A stretch of 64,000 nucleotides of DNA from Chloroflexota bacterium (GCA_016223135.1 JACRPQ010000004.1:992001-1056000); one strand, 5' to 3'. Shown: positions 25,231 through 34,368, counted from the first letter of the stretch. Translations and numbers: made by a program. Notes: a model not told the origin generated them from the letters alone.

Positions 25231-26397
25231 ATGCAACGTTATCTGTCACGACGCGAATTTCTAAAACTTTCCGGTGTGGGGCTGGCTGGGTTGAGCGCAC
25301 TGGCGTGGAACCGCTTCAGGCCTTTCGATTTCGACATGCTTTCAGCGCCGAAGCGACTGCCGCAGTTTCCCAACAGTCCCATCATTGGGCGCATAGTGGA
25401 CCCCGATATTGACCTGCGAAGCAGCCCCACCAATGACCCCGGCGTGAACAACTCGATTGCCAAACTGCCCGCCGACACCCTGCTAGAGTGGAACCGCGAG
25501 GTGATTGGCAATGTAGTGGGCGGGTTGAATAATCAGCGTTACGTCGAAACGCCGCAGGGATATGTGTACGCCTCGGTATTACAACCCACGCGCAATCTGC
25601 CCAACACGCCCATCACCGAAATGCCGCCCGGCGCAAACGGCTTTTGGGCGGAGGTGACAGTGCCGTATGTGGATCTCGCCCATGAGGGCGTAGTCGCTTC
25701 GCCGTGGCTGCAAAGCCTGATTCAATATCGCTTCCCTCCGCGTCTGTATTACGGTCAGGTGGTTTGGATTGACCAAATCCGCACTGTCAATGGTTTTGTG
25801 GAGTATCGCTGGAATGAAGATGCGCCTCATGGGTATGGCTACGGTGCGTATGGCGAATTCTTTTGGGCAGACGGCGCCGCTTTCAAAATATTGAGTGAAG
25901 AAGACGTTGCGCCCATCAGTCCGGATGTGGACCCGAACGACAAGCGCATTGCTGTTGACCTTGATTTCCAAACCCTTTCCTGTTACGAAGGCAGCACGGA
26001 AGTTTATTTCTGCCGCGTTTCCAGCGGTCTCAAAGGGATTCTCGACCCCGCGAGCGGCGAAGTCAGCGACAAACTTGCCACGCCGGTGGGCAATCTGCTT
26101 ACCCATTGGAAAATTGTCTCGCTCAATATGACAGCCGGCACATTCGGCTCCGGTTATTCCACCCCCGCCGTGCCGTGGACGACCATGATCAGCGGCGAGG
26201 GAATCGCCATTCACGGCGCGTTCTGGCACAACGCCTTCGGCGAGAAACGCTCGCATGGCTGCATCAACGTCTCGCCGGAGGACGCCAAATGGATCTTCCG
26301 CTGGACGACGCCGTATGTATCCCTCGCGCAGACCGAAATGCGCGTTTCGCTTCCCGACTACGGCACCATTGTTGTCACCTCAGAACGCAACTTTTGA
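25231..26397 (+). CDS. Tat-exported L,D-transpeptidase (YkuD domain)
   Basis: 388 residues, with GAGGAAAT before ATG 25231. The N-terminus 'RREFLKLSGVGLAGLSALAW' is a twin-arginine signal. An SH3-like region follows in the first half ('GRIVDPDIDLRSSP'). The C-terminal YkuD domain has 'IHGAFWHNAFGEKRSHGCINV', with Cys344 as nucleophile. It should form or edit 3-3 cross-links, or attach proteins, in peptidoglycan. It lies upstream of ccdA, whose thiol-redox output could keep the catalytic Cys reduced; that link is inferred. Confidence 0.9.
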   Translation: MQRYLSRREFLKLSGVGLAGLSALAWNRFRPFDFDMLSAPKRLPQFPNSPIIGRIVDPDIDLRSSPTNDPGVNNSIAKLPADTLLEWNREVIGNVVGGLNNQRYVETPQGYVYASVLQPTRNLPNTPITEMPPGANGFWAEVTVPYVDLAHEGVVASPWLQSLIQYRFPPRLYYGQVVWIDQIRTVNGFVEYRWNEDAPHGYGYGAYGEFFWADGAAFKILSEEDVAPISPDVDPNDKRIAVDLDFQTLSCYEGSTEVYFCRVSSGLKGILDPASGEVSDKLATPVGNLLTHWKIVSLNMTAGTFGSGYSTPAVPWTTMISGEGIAIHGAFWHNAFGEKRSHGCINVSPEDAKWIFRWTTPYVSLAQTEMRVSLPDYGTIVVTSERNF

Positions 26398-26407
26398 TGG
26401 GAGATTT

Positions 26408-27133
26408 ATGGATATCGCAAACATAACTATTGGATTGTCTTTCCTTGCCGGGTTGGCGTCTTTCCTTTCGCCCTGCGTCTTTTCCCTTGTTCCCGCTTAT
26501 ATCGGTTATCTGGGTGGACGCGCCGCCGGCGGCGAGACCGCCGAAAACAACCGCTTTATCACCTTCACGCACGGTCTGGCGTTCGTGCTGGGTTTCAGCG
26601 TCGTCTTTGTCACGCTGGGCGTTGCCACCGCTTCACTGGGACGCGTGCTCTTTGACCTGCGCGACATCCTTGCCAAAGTGGGCGGCGTTATCGTCATCAT
26701 TTTCGGTTTGCACATGATTGGCGTCTTCCGCCTTCGCTTCCTCGAATATGATACCCGCGTCCAGCAGGCGCCGGACCGCAAATGGGGCTACCTCTCCTCG
26801 GCGCTGATGGGCGTATTCTTTTCGGCGGGATGGGCGCCCTGCGTGGGACCTGTCCTCGGCGCCATCCTGACTCTTTCCCTCAACGGCGGTTCCATCTCGA
26901 CCGGCGTGACGCTTCTTTCCGCCTATTCAGCCGGGCTCGCCATCCCATTCCTCATCGCCGCTTTGGGCGTGGGTTGGGTCACGCTCACGCTGCGCAAGTA
27001 TGGCAAGGTCATGCATTATGTGGAAGTGGGCATGGGCGTCATCCTTGTCGTTGTCGGCTTCATGCTCTTCTCCGGCATCTTCGGGCGCCTCGCCGCGGCG
27101 GGACAATTCTTCTGGATAGACTTCGGTCTTTAA
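26408..27133 (+). CDS. ccdA: cytochrome c biogenesis protein CcdA
   Basis: 241 residues from ATG 26408. Six transmembrane segments carry the paired conserved cysteines in 'SFLSPCVFSLVPAYIGYL' (Cys23) and 'GWAPCVGPVLGAIL' (Cys145). CcdA moves reducing equivalents from cytoplasmic thioredoxin to extracytoplasmic thiol proteins. It follows the L,D-transpeptidase by 10 nt and precedes a glutaredoxin-fusion gene, so a small redox cassette is suggested. Confidence 0.92.
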   Translation: MDIANITIGLSFLAGLASFLSPCVFSLVPAYIGYLGGRAAGGETAENNRFITFTHGLAFVLGFSVVFVTLGVATASLGRVLFDLRDILAKVGGVIVIIFGLHMIGVFRLRFLEYDTRVQQAPDRKWGYLSSALMGVFFSAGWAPCVGPVLGAILTLSLNGGSISTGVTLLSAYSAGLAIPFLIAALGVGWVTLTLRKYGKVMHYVEVGMGVILVVVGFMLFSGIFGRLAAAGQFFWIDFGL

Positions 27134-27181
27134 ATTGACAAAGGATGAGGTGACAGTCGCGTAAAAGCGGCTGTCGCCTTT

Positions 27182-27187
27182 TATAAT
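27182..27187 (+). promoter_or_regulatory. TATAAT promoter, leaderless-type spacing
   Basis: A perfect TATAAT ends 8 nt before ATG 27196; no ribosome-binding site lies between. Confidence 0.5.
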
Positions 27188-27195
27188 CAAACTCG

Positions 27196-28203
27196 ATGCT
27201 TACTGTTACCCTCTACACCAAACCCGAATGCCACCTGTGCGAGCAGGCAAAAGCCGACCTTCAGGCGCTTCAGGAAAAATATCCCCATCGCCTCGTCGAA
27301 ATTGACATCCACTCCGACCCGGTGCTCCTCAAGGCGTACCTCGTCGAAATCCCCGTCGTCCAAATCGGACCTTACACCCTGAAAGCTCCCTTCGACCGGC
27401 AAAAACTGGCTGTGACCCTCGGCGCGGCAAGCGACCGCCGCGGTCAACTCGACCAACTGGGCGGCGAAGCACACAAAGAGCGCGTGGCGCGCGGCGAACA
27501 AATCACCTTTGGCGACCGCGCCATATATTGGATTTCACGCCACTACCTTGCCCTGCTCAACCTGGCGATGTTGTTGTACCTTGGCTTGCCCATCCTTGCG
27601 CCGGTCTTTATGCGCGCCGGGCTGACGGCTCCCGCCAACGCCATCTACACCATCTACAAACCGCTGTGTCATCAGTTTGGCTTCCGTTCTTTCTTTCTGT
27701 TTGGCGAGCAGCCCTATTATCCGCTGGAGGAGGCGGGCATTCCGGGCGTCATCACCTTCGAAGCCGCCACCGGTCTCCAGGATTTGAGAAATCCGACCGC
27801 CTACTCCCGCTATGAAGCGCGTCAATTTACCGGCAACGAGACGATGGGCTACAAAATTGCCCTCTGTGAACGCGACCTGGCAATCTACGCCGCCATCTTC
27901 CTCTTCGGCATCCTCTATGCCGCAACCGGACGCCGCCTGAAACCCTTGCACTGGATGCTGTGGATTTTGATTGGCATGGGACCCATTGGTTTGGACGGTT
28001 TCTCGCAGCTCTTCAGCCAAATGGAATGGACCTGGCTCATGCGCATCCTGCCCTATCGTGAAAGTACGCCGCTCCTGCGCGTGTTGACCGGCGGACTCTT
28101 CGGCTTTGCCACCGCCTGGTTTGCTTATCCTGCCATCGAAGAGTCCATGGCAGAGACGCGTCAATTCTTCCTCAAAAAATTTGCTTCCGCCTCAAGGAAC
28201 TGA
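27196..28203 (+). CDS. glutaredoxin-like domain fused to DUF2085 membrane domain
   Basis: 335 residues. Residues 1-80 are a glutaredoxin/DUF836-like fold with the redox motif 'CHLC' (Cys12, Cys15). After a linker, the second part has about five membrane segments with 'YKPLCHQFGFRSFFLFG' and 'LCERDLAIYAAIFLFG', the Cys/His signatures of DUF2085. DUF2085 proteins are small membrane proteins of unknown function. The fusion suggests the membrane Cys residues undergo thiol exchange. It follows ccdA. Confidence 0.8.
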   Translation: MLTVTLYTKPECHLCEQAKADLQALQEKYPHRLVEIDIHSDPVLLKAYLVEIPVVQIGPYTLKAPFDRQKLAVTLGAASDRRGQLDQLGGEAHKERVARGEQITFGDRAIYWISRHYLALLNLAMLLYLGLPILAPVFMRAGLTAPANAIYTIYKPLCHQFGFRSFFLFGEQPYYPLEEAGIPGVITFEAATGLQDLRNPTAYSRYEARQFTGNETMGYKIALCERDLAIYAAIFLFGILYAATGRRLKPLHWMLWILIGMGPIGLDGFSQLFSQMEWTWLMRILPYRESTPLLRVLTGGLFGFATAWFAYPAIEESMAETRQFFLKKFASASRN

Positions 28204-28208
28204 TCTGC

Positions 28209-28988
28209 ATGCCCTTCGCCGCCCATAATGGACTCCGTTTTTATCAATTTGACTCCCTGCCGGTGCGCCACGCTGTTTTCACCCGTCACGGCGGCGTCAG
28301 CCCTGCCCCGTGGAACTCGCTCAACGTGGGCGGGACGGTGGGCGATGTCATCGAGCGCGTACGCCAAAACCGCCTGCTTTCCTTTGAAGCGCTTGGCTGC
28401 GACCCCGCTTCCATCTTCGACGCTTGGCAGGTGCACAGCGTCGACGCCGTCTGCGCCGACGCCCCCCGCCGCCCCGACGAACCCTACCAAAAAGCCGACA
28501 TCATCCTCACGGACAAGCCGCACGTCACCCTCTTCATGCGCTTTGCGGATTGCGTCCCTCTCCTCCTTCACGACCCGCGCAACGGCGTCGTGGGAATTGC
28601 CCATGCCGGCTGGCAAGGCACTGTCCGCGATGTGGCGGGCGCAACGGTCAGCATGATGCGGGAACGTTACGGCTCCAACCCAGCCGACCTCATCGCCTGC
28701 ATCGGTCCCTCCATCGGACCCGACCACTACGAAGTGGGGCAGGATGTCATCGCTCAGGTGCATCAAACTTTCGGCGAAGATGCCGCTCTCATGCTCCCTC
28801 AACACGGCGAGCGCATCCACTTTGACTTGTGGAGAGCAAACCAATACCTGCTCGAACGCGCCGGTCTCCACCGCATCGAACTGGCTGGCATTTGCACCGC
28901 CTGCCATACCGACGACTGGTATTCTCACCGCGCCGAAAAAGGACAAACCGGACGCTTTGGCGCGCTGATTTCGCTGGCTCAGCGCTGA
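28209..28988 (+). CDS. pgeF: purine nucleoside/peptidoglycan editing factor (YfiH, LACC1 family)
   Basis: 259 residues. The metal site is formed by 'WQVHS' (His76), 'FADCVPLLL' (Cys115) and 'AHAGWQGTV' (His132), the family signature. YfiH/LACC1 proteins act on purine nucleosides, and E. coli PgeF prevents misincorporation of Ser in UDP-MurNAc peptides. It is close to yggS, yggT and yggU, a classical neighbourhood. Confidence 0.88.
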   Translation: MPFAAHNGLRFYQFDSLPVRHAVFTRHGGVSPAPWNSLNVGGTVGDVIERVRQNRLLSFEALGCDPASIFDAWQVHSVDAVCADAPRRPDEPYQKADIILTDKPHVTLFMRFADCVPLLLHDPRNGVVGIAHAGWQGTVRDVAGATVSMMRERYGSNPADLIACIGPSIGPDHYEVGQDVIAQVHQTFGEDAALMLPQHGERIHFDLWRANQYLLERAGLHRIELAGICTACHTDDWYSHRAEKGQTGRFGALISLAQR

Positions 28989-29020
28989 ATTCCGATCTGC
29001 TCTCTCAAACCCGTGAGCAG

Positions 29021-29026
29021 TATAAT
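29021..29026 (+). promoter_or_regulatory. TATAAT promoter, leaderless-type spacing
   Basis: A perfect TATAAT ends 6 nt before ATG 29033 of yggS. No ribosome-binding site lies between. Confidence 0.5.
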
Positions 29027-29032
29027 GAAAAT

Positions 29033-29782
29033 ATGATATTGGACCTGGCTGCCTCCATCCGTGAGCGTTATCACTTTACCCTCGAACAAATCGCCTCTGC
29101 CGCCCGCCGCAGCGGACGTTCCCCCGAAGACGTGCGCCTCGTCGTGGTGACCAAATCCCAGCCGTTGGAGGTCGTGCAGGCTGCCATCGAAGCGGGGGTG
29201 CGCATTTTGGGCGAAAACTATCCCGAAGAAGGTGTCACGAAAATTCAATCTATTCCGCCGCAAAGCGGGGTAGAATGGCACATGATTGGTCACGTGCAAA
29301 GCCGTAAGGCGCGTCTCGTGGCGGAACATTTTGCACTTTTACATTCCCTCGACAGCCTCAAACTCGCCCAGCGGCTCGACCGCTTTGCCGCCGAACAAAA
29401 CCGTCTCCTTCCCGTCCTGCTCGAATTCAACGTCGGCGGCGAGGAAAGCAAATCGGGCTGGAACGCCTCGGATGAAAGCCTGTGGGACGCCTTTCTGCCC
29501 GATGTCGAAGCCATAGTGGACCTGCCTCACCTGCGCGTTCAAGGATTGATGACCATGCCTCCGCTCACAGCCGACCCCAACGACGCGCGCCGCTTCTTCC
29601 AACGCCTGAGGCGGCTTCGTGACCATCTGGCTTCCCTCTTCCCTCAGGCAGATTGGCACGAACTCTCAATGGGCACCAGCGCCGATTACCCCGTCGCAGT
29701 GGAGGAGGGCGCAACCCTCGTCAGAGTAGGAACGGCTATCGTGGGCGCACGTAAAATCAAGTCGGAGAAAGAAGCGTTGTGA
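29033..29782 (+). CDS. yggS: pyridoxal phosphate homeostasis protein (YggS/PROSC)
   Basis: 249 residues from ATG 29033; the frame stays open upstream through pgeF, but this start follows a TATAAT. 'VRLVVVTKSQPLE' carries the PLP-binding Lys41, and 'LEFNVGGEESKSG' and 'LSMGTSADYPVAVEEGATLVRVGTAIVG' are highly conserved. The protein buffers PLP. Its stop overlaps the GTG start of the yggT-like gene. Confidence 0.92.
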   Translation: MILDLAASIRERYHFTLEQIASAARRSGRSPEDVRLVVVTKSQPLEVVQAAIEAGVRILGENYPEEGVTKIQSIPPQSGVEWHMIGHVQSRKARLVAEHFALLHSLDSLKLAQRLDRFAAEQNRLLPVLLEFNVGGEESKSGWNASDESLWDAFLPDVEAIVDLPHLRVQGLMTMPPLTADPNDARRFFQRLRRLRDHLASLFPQADWHELSMGTSADYPVAVEEGATLVRVGTAIVGARKIKSEKEAL

Positions 29783-30039
29783 TACTCCTTGCTCAAATCA
29801 TCAGCACCCTTGCCAACATCTACGTTTGGATTGTGATTGCATCCATCCTGATGTCCTATTTCGTGGACCCGTATCATCCCATCCGTCAGGGTGTGGATAA
29901 TCTCGTCCGCCCCCTGCTCGATCCCATTCGCCGGGTGGTGCCGCCGGTTGGTATGTTCGATTTCAGCCCGCTGGTGCTTATCGTCCTGATTCAAGTGTTT
30001 TCCAACCTGCTTGTCCGCTTCCTGTATGCCATTTCCTGA
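29779..30039 (+). CDS. yggT: YggT family membrane protein
   Basis: 86 residues from GTG 29779, overlapping the yggS stop. Two membrane segments flank 'YFVDPYHPIRQGVDNLVRPLLDPIRRVVPPVGMFDFSPLVLIVLIQV', the hallmark of YggT. The family is thought to act in membrane homeostasis or osmotic response and usually lies beside yggS. Confidence 0.9.
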   Translation: MILLAQIISTLANIYVWIVIASILMSYFVDPYHPIRQGVDNLVRPLLDPIRRVVPPVGMFDFSPLVLIVLIQVFSNLLVRFLYAIS

Positions 30040-30047
30040 GGTGAACC

Positions 30048-30359
30048 ATGAGCGATCGAAAATTCAAACTGCACGATGGTCAGCGAGGCTCTGCTCTGGC
30101 AGTGCGTGTGACGCCGCGCGCCAGCCGCAACGAGATTGTGGAGGTGCTGGACGACGGAACTCTGCGGGTGCGTCTCTCCGCTCCGCCGGTGGACAACGAG
30201 GCGAACATTGCCCTGATTGAATTCCTTGCCGATATTCTCGGCGTTCCCAAATCACGGCTGGACATTGTGGCAGGGAAGACAGGACGCGACAAATTGATTT
30301 CGGTGGTGGGCATGGACGTGGAAACCGTCCACCAGCGCATTCTGGCGCATCTGGGATAA
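30048..30359 (+). CDS. yggU: DUF167 (YggU) family protein
   Basis: 103 residues. 'LAVRVTPRASRNEIVEV', 'LRVRLSAPPVDNEANIALIEFLADIL' and 'IVAGKTGRDKLISV' are the family's conserved blocks. Small soluble protein of unknown function, here 8 nt after yggT as in many genomes. An intrinsic terminator follows. Confidence 0.92.
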   Translation: MSDRKFKLHDGQRGSALAVRVTPRASRNEIVEVLDDGTLRVRLSAPPVDNEANIALIEFLADILGVPKSRLDIVAGKTGRDKLISVVGMDVETVHQRILAHLG

Positions 30360-30376
30360 AAGAACTGCAAATGCTT

Positions 30377-30408
30377 TTCCCGGTCCAAGCGACCGGGAAT
30401 TTTTTTTT
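30377..30408 (+). terminator. intrinsic terminator after yggU
   Basis: TTCCCGGTC (30377-30385), loop CAAGC, GACCGGGAA (30391-30399), then nine T residues. It ends the pgeF-yggS-yggT-yggU group. Confidence 0.9.
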
Positions 30409-30472
30409 GCCTCTTGTGAGATGACGGCGTCTGTGTAATAATCCCGCCAATTTATTTGCAGGAGGAGCTGCC

Positions 30473-31663
30473 ATGACTCATATTGTTGACCAGGTTTCAT
30501 TTGGGGCAATCGTCCAGGTGCGTGACCGTCTGCTCGAACAGCAGGCGCGCGGGCGCAAGGTGCTTCGTCTCGAATCAGGAGACCCATCCTTTGACATTCC
30601 CGTCCATGTGCGCGAGGCAATGGAGAAGGCTTTGCGCGACGGGCATACCCATTACACCGCATCCACCGGAATTCCCCTTTTGCGCAAAGCCATCTATCAA
30701 AAAGTGACCACCGAAAACAAGTTGACCGTCCCCAACGATGACCATGTGGTGGTGACCAACGGCGCGATGCACGGCTTGTACATTCTTTTCCGTGCCATGC
30801 TGGAAGAGGGCGACGAGGTCATCCTCCCTGACCCGATGTGGACAGAAATTGCCGAAAACATCCGTCTGGGCGGCGGCAAGCCGGTCGCTGTGCGCTTGCG
30901 CGAAGAGAACGGCTATCAGTATGACCCGGCTGAAATCGAAGCGGCGATTACCCCGCGCACCAAAGCCATCTTTGTCAATACGCCTCAAAATCCCATCGGC
31001 GTGGTCGCCTCGCGTGAAACGCTCGAAGCCATTGCTCAAATTGCCGAGCGCCACAACCTGCTGCTTGTTAGCGATGAAGCGTATGAGCATGTGCTCTACG
31101 ATGGGGCGGAGCATGTCAGCCTTGGGTCTCTGCCTGCCGCGCAGCATCGCACCATCAGCGTGTATTCCATGTCCAAGACTTATGCCATGAGCGGGCTGCG
31201 TCTCGGCTATCTGGTCGTCAACGACGCGCTGCTCCTCGAGCGCATCAAAAAACTGGTGCGCTGCACCATCAACGGCGTGAACTCGGTGACGCAATACGGG
31301 GCGGCGGCGGCGTTGAGCGGTCCGCAGGATGCGACGAAAGCCATGGCGCGGGAATACCAGAAACGGCGCGACATCCTCTTCGACGCGCTCGAAGAGGCGC
31401 CCTATCTCAAAGCCTTCAAGCCGGGCGGCGCGTTCTATCTGTGGGCGCGCATTTTGCCCGATTGGCCCGGCTACGATGGAAAGCGGGATGACTGGTCCAT
31501 GACGAACTATCTAATTGACGCGGCTGGCATCGGTTCCTCGCCCGGTTCTGCCTTTGGACCTGCGGGCAGGGACCACATCCGATTTGCCTTTTCCTGTTCG
31601 ACAGCTCAAGTGGAGGAAGCGGCGCGCCTCCTGCCGGAGGTTTTGGCAAAAGCAGGAAAATAG
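30473..31663 (+). CDS. class I/II PLP aminotransferase
   Basis: 396 residues with a strong AGGAGG 6-11 nt before ATG 30473 and a TAATAAT -10 further upstream. 'NTPQNPIGVV' is the conserved Asn-Pro motif, 'VSDEAYEHVLYDG' holds the PLP-binding Asp/Tyr, and 'SMSKTYAMSGLRLGY' carries Lys235 and the phosphate-binding Arg. It most likely transaminates aspartate or aromatic/branched amino acids. Substrate not decided. Confidence 0.9.
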   Translation: MTHIVDQVSFGAIVQVRDRLLEQQARGRKVLRLESGDPSFDIPVHVREAMEKALRDGHTHYTASTGIPLLRKAIYQKVTTENKLTVPNDDHVVVTNGAMHGLYILFRAMLEEGDEVILPDPMWTEIAENIRLGGGKPVAVRLREENGYQYDPAEIEAAITPRTKAIFVNTPQNPIGVVASRETLEAIAQIAERHNLLLVSDEAYEHVLYDGAEHVSLGSLPAAQHRTISVYSMSKTYAMSGLRLGYLVVNDALLLERIKKLVRCTINGVNSVTQYGAAAALSGPQDATKAMAREYQKRRDILFDALEEAPYLKAFKPGGAFYLWARILPDWPGYDGKRDDWSMTNYLIDAAGIGSSPGSAFGPAGRDHIRFAFSCSTAQVEEAARLLPEVLAKAGK

Positions 31664-31670
31664 TACACAA

Positions 31671-31724
31671 CGTCCCGAAGGTTTGAGCGGTTCAACCTGG
31701 TCTTTCGAGAAAACCTTCGGGATG
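31671..31724. terminator. CGTCCCGAAGG hairpin between convergent genes
   Basis: CGTCCCGAAGGTTT (31671-31684) pairs with AAACCTTCGGGATG (31711-31724), one mismatch. It lies between convergent genes and probably acts as a bidirectional terminator. The same arm sequence recurs at 61668-61722. Confidence 0.55.
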
Positions 31725-31795
31725 TTCCCCCCTTCTTTTGTCATTCATGTCGCCTTTGGTTGCCTGTATGGCGGACAGGCGGAATGAATTCCGCG

Positions 31796-34204
31796 TTACG
31801 GAACGGGGCTGTAAATTGCGCGGTAGGTGGCGTAGATTTCGTAAATGTAACGGATGTAATCGCGCGTCTCTTGAAAGCGGATGACTTCCAGGAAGAGGTC
31901 GGGATCGTCGCCTGCCAGTTCTTTCCAAGTGAGGGCGTTGCCGGGACCGGCGTTATACGCTGCCAGGCTGCCGTAAATACTTCCGCCCAGAAGCCTGCGG
32001 TTTTTATCCAGGTAATAGGTTCCAAAGCGGATACTCACATTAGGGCGGTAGAGGTCGTCATCGGTATAGAGAGGGGGCCAGTTGAGTTCTGCCGCAATCT
32101 GCGCGCCGGTGGAGGGAATGACCTGCATCAATCCGCGTGCGCCGGCGGAGGAGCGGACAAAGCCCTCGAACAGGCTTTCCTGGCGAATCACGCTGAACAT
32201 GAAGAGCGGGTCCATGCCGTAGCGTTCCTCTTCGGGCAGAATCAATTCGCGGTAATACAATCCATAGCGGATGTGATTGAAATACGCCGGCGCCGCCAGC
32301 GAGGCAGATTGAGACTCCTGCCCTGCCATCGTCAACACTTCGCGCGCGGCAAAGATGGCGGAGCGGTATAAGCCAATCTCCAGCAGATGATTTGCCAGAC
32401 GGAAACTATCGGCAGGGTTGGTCTTGACCGCCTCGCGCAATGCCTCGAATTCCTGGCGCGCTTCGTTGTACATGCCCAGTTCCCACAATTCCGTTCCACG
32501 AATGAAGCGCGGATCCTGCGCCAGTGTCCCAGGTCCGGAAAGATCCGTATCTGCTGGAAGCCCGAAGGTTAGGCGCATCCAAGCCTCGGCGTCTTTGCGT
32601 TCCTTTTCGAAATCCACCTCCAATTTCATCGAGGGAGGCGACTCGAAAGGCTGCCTTTTCAGAAGGACATCCTGTGCGCGCAGGCTGTAATAGCCGCCGG
32701 GGTCGGTCATCTGCGCTTGCTGCCAGGCTTGGATGGCAGAGGCGTTATCTCCCAGGCGTTCGTGCGTTTTGCCGATCCAGAAATAGGCGCGGGCGAGGTC
32801 GCGGGGGCGGGTGGAGAGGATCAGGTCTCTTTGGAAGGAGGCAAGCGCCCCCTTTAGGTCGCCGAGGCGGTAGCGGGCAATGCCTGCCAGAAAGAGCGCC
32901 TCCGGCACCGGCTCACTGGATGGATAATCGTTTGCCACACGTTCCCAAATTTGGGCGGCTTCTTGCAGCTTGCCGTTTCGTTCCGTGACGCGGGCGGCGT
33001 TCATCAGAAAATTGGGCGCAGAAGACGAAGTGGGGGCTGCGGCAACGAAGTCAAGGAACGTTTTTGCGCCCATATCGTATCTGCCCAGAATTGCCCATTC
33101 GAGAAATCCTTTTTGTTCCCAGGCGTCCATCCAGCGGGGGTGAGAGGGGTATGCCTTGATGAAAGCGTCGAGGGCGGCAATGGCTTCCTCTGTGCGTTTC
33201 AGCTCGCGCAGGGTGAGGGCGCGGTAGTAGGCGGCGGTTCCATCATTGACGGGGTTGGCGCGGATGTAGTTATCCAGCGCGAGCAGCGCCACATCGTATG
33301 CGCCGGCAAAGTAGTCCACGATGCCGCGATCAAGGTCGCTGACCGGGACATTGGCGTTGACGAGTTCCACCAGCGCCAGGTAGGAATAGTATGAGAGAGG
33401 GTAGTTTTCGACGGCGTGCCGATAGCGGCTGTATGCTTCCTCTGTCTGTCCAAGTTTGATGTGGGTGTTGCCGGCAAAGTAGTCCATTTGGGCGCGGACG
33501 AAGTCGTTCGTGGCGGCGTTGTAAATTTCATTGGCGAGCGCCAGGGCGCCGGCGTAGTCGCCGAAGTCGAAGCGGGCTTGGGCAATTTTGATTTGCAGCG
33601 TTACGCCGTCGTCGAGGCGTGAGGCGTTCAGGGCGGCGGTGTAGGCGTTGATGGCGGCTGTGTAGTCGCCGGCGTGATAGAGCGCATCGCCGCGATATTC
33701 CTGTACATAGCCGTCCAATACGCCCGGTATGCGGCTGAGATAGGAGTTGTACGCATCGGCGGCGGCTGTGTATTGTTCGAGTTGGAAGTATGCCTGTCCC
33801 AGCAGGAAGTAGGCGCGTGCGGCGTAGGTGGATTCGGGGTACTCATTGATGAGACGATTGAGCGTTTCGATGGCAGGTTGTGGACGTTCATCCGCCAATT
33901 CTGTGCGCCCCAAGCCCCAGAGCGCGGCGGCTTGCACTGCCTTGTCGGTTGATTCGTTGAAGGCTGAGCGATATTGCTGGCGCGCCTGGTCGAAGTCGCC
34001 GTAAAAGAGCGCGCGGTCGCCTGTTTCGATACGGACAACAGGAATCGGCGTGGGAAACGGTGTGGCGGTGGGCGTAAAGACTGGTGTTGGAGGCTTTTCA
34101 GCAGTGGCTGTTGACGTGGGAAGCGCTGTCGCAGCGGGCGCCGCCTGACATGCCACTAGAGTCAAAAGCATCCATAGTCCAAGGAATTTTGGTAGAGATT
34201 TCAT
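31796..34204 (-). CDS. TPR-containing lytic transglycosylase lipoprotein (SLT domain)
   Basis: 802 residues from ATG 34204, set by the promoter directly upstream. The signal ends 'LTLVACQAAP' (lipobox-like, Cys near 19), then a Pro/Thr linker and about 12 TPR-like helical repeats. The C-terminal SLT domain has 'RQESLFEG' (catalytic Glu676), 'GARGLMQVIPSTG', 'YYLDKNRRLLGGSIYGSLAAYNAGPGN'. This is the architecture of soluble lytic transglycosylase Slt70. It cleaves glycan strands of peptidoglycan outside the membrane, during growth or turnover. Confidence 0.92.
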   Translation of the reverse strand: MKSLPKFLGLWMLLTLVACQAAPAATALPTSTATAEKPPTPVFTPTATPFPTPIPVVRIETGDRALFYGDFDQARQQYRSAFNESTDKAVQAAALWGLGRTELADERPQPAIETLNRLINEYPESTYAARAYFLLGQAYFQLEQYTAAADAYNSYLSRIPGVLDGYVQEYRGDALYHAGDYTAAINAYTAALNASRLDDGVTLQIKIAQARFDFGDYAGALALANEIYNAATNDFVRAQMDYFAGNTHIKLGQTEEAYSRYRHAVENYPLSYYSYLALVELVNANVPVSDLDRGIVDYFAGAYDVALLALDNYIRANPVNDGTAAYYRALTLRELKRTEEAIAALDAFIKAYPSHPRWMDAWEQKGFLEWAILGRYDMGAKTFLDFVAAAPTSSSAPNFLMNAARVTERNGKLQEAAQIWERVANDYPSSEPVPEALFLAGIARYRLGDLKGALASFQRDLILSTRPRDLARAYFWIGKTHERLGDNASAIQAWQQAQMTDPGGYYSLRAQDVLLKRQPFESPPSMKLEVDFEKERKDAEAWMRLTFGLPADTDLSGPGTLAQDPRFIRGTELWELGMYNEARQEFEALREAVKTNPADSFRLANHLLEIGLYRSAIFAAREVLTMAGQESQSASLAAPAYFNHIRYGLYYRELILPEEERYGMDPLFMFSVIRQESLFEGFVRSSAGARGLMQVIPSTGAQIAAELNWPPLYTDDDLYRPNVSIRFGTYYLDKNRRLLGGSIYGSLAAYNAGPGNALTWKELAGDDPDLFLEVIRFQETRDYIRYIYEIYATYRAIYSPVP

Positions 34205-34211
34205 TCCGAGA

Positions 34212-34240
34212 CTTATACTGGAAGGAAGAGGGAGTGTCAA
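34212..34240 (-). promoter_or_regulatory. near-consensus sigma-70-type promoter (leaderless)
   Basis: On the minus strand, TTGACA (34240-34235), a 17-bp spacer, and TATAAG (34217-34212) are followed after 7 nt by the ATG of the lytic transglycosylase. Initiation at the usual distance would fall on or beside the A of the start codon. Confidence 0.75.
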
Positions 34241-34362
34241 TAGACCTTTTGCGACAATGCTTGCAATTGGACATTCTAAGGTTCTGATTTTCAATTTGGT
34301 AAGCCTAACAAGGTTGCAAGTGTTAGACAATTTGGGGGGCTTGTATTTTTTTCTGGTTTGGA

Positions 34363-34368
34363 TACAAT
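34363..34368 (+). promoter_or_regulatory. -10 box TACAAT for the Flp pilin gene
   Basis: TACAAT, with TTGTAT at 34341-34346 as a weak -35 (16-bp spacer). A hairpin (CCAGGG/CCCTGG) and an AAAGGA ribosome-binding site lie in the leader before ATG 34433. Confidence 0.4.
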
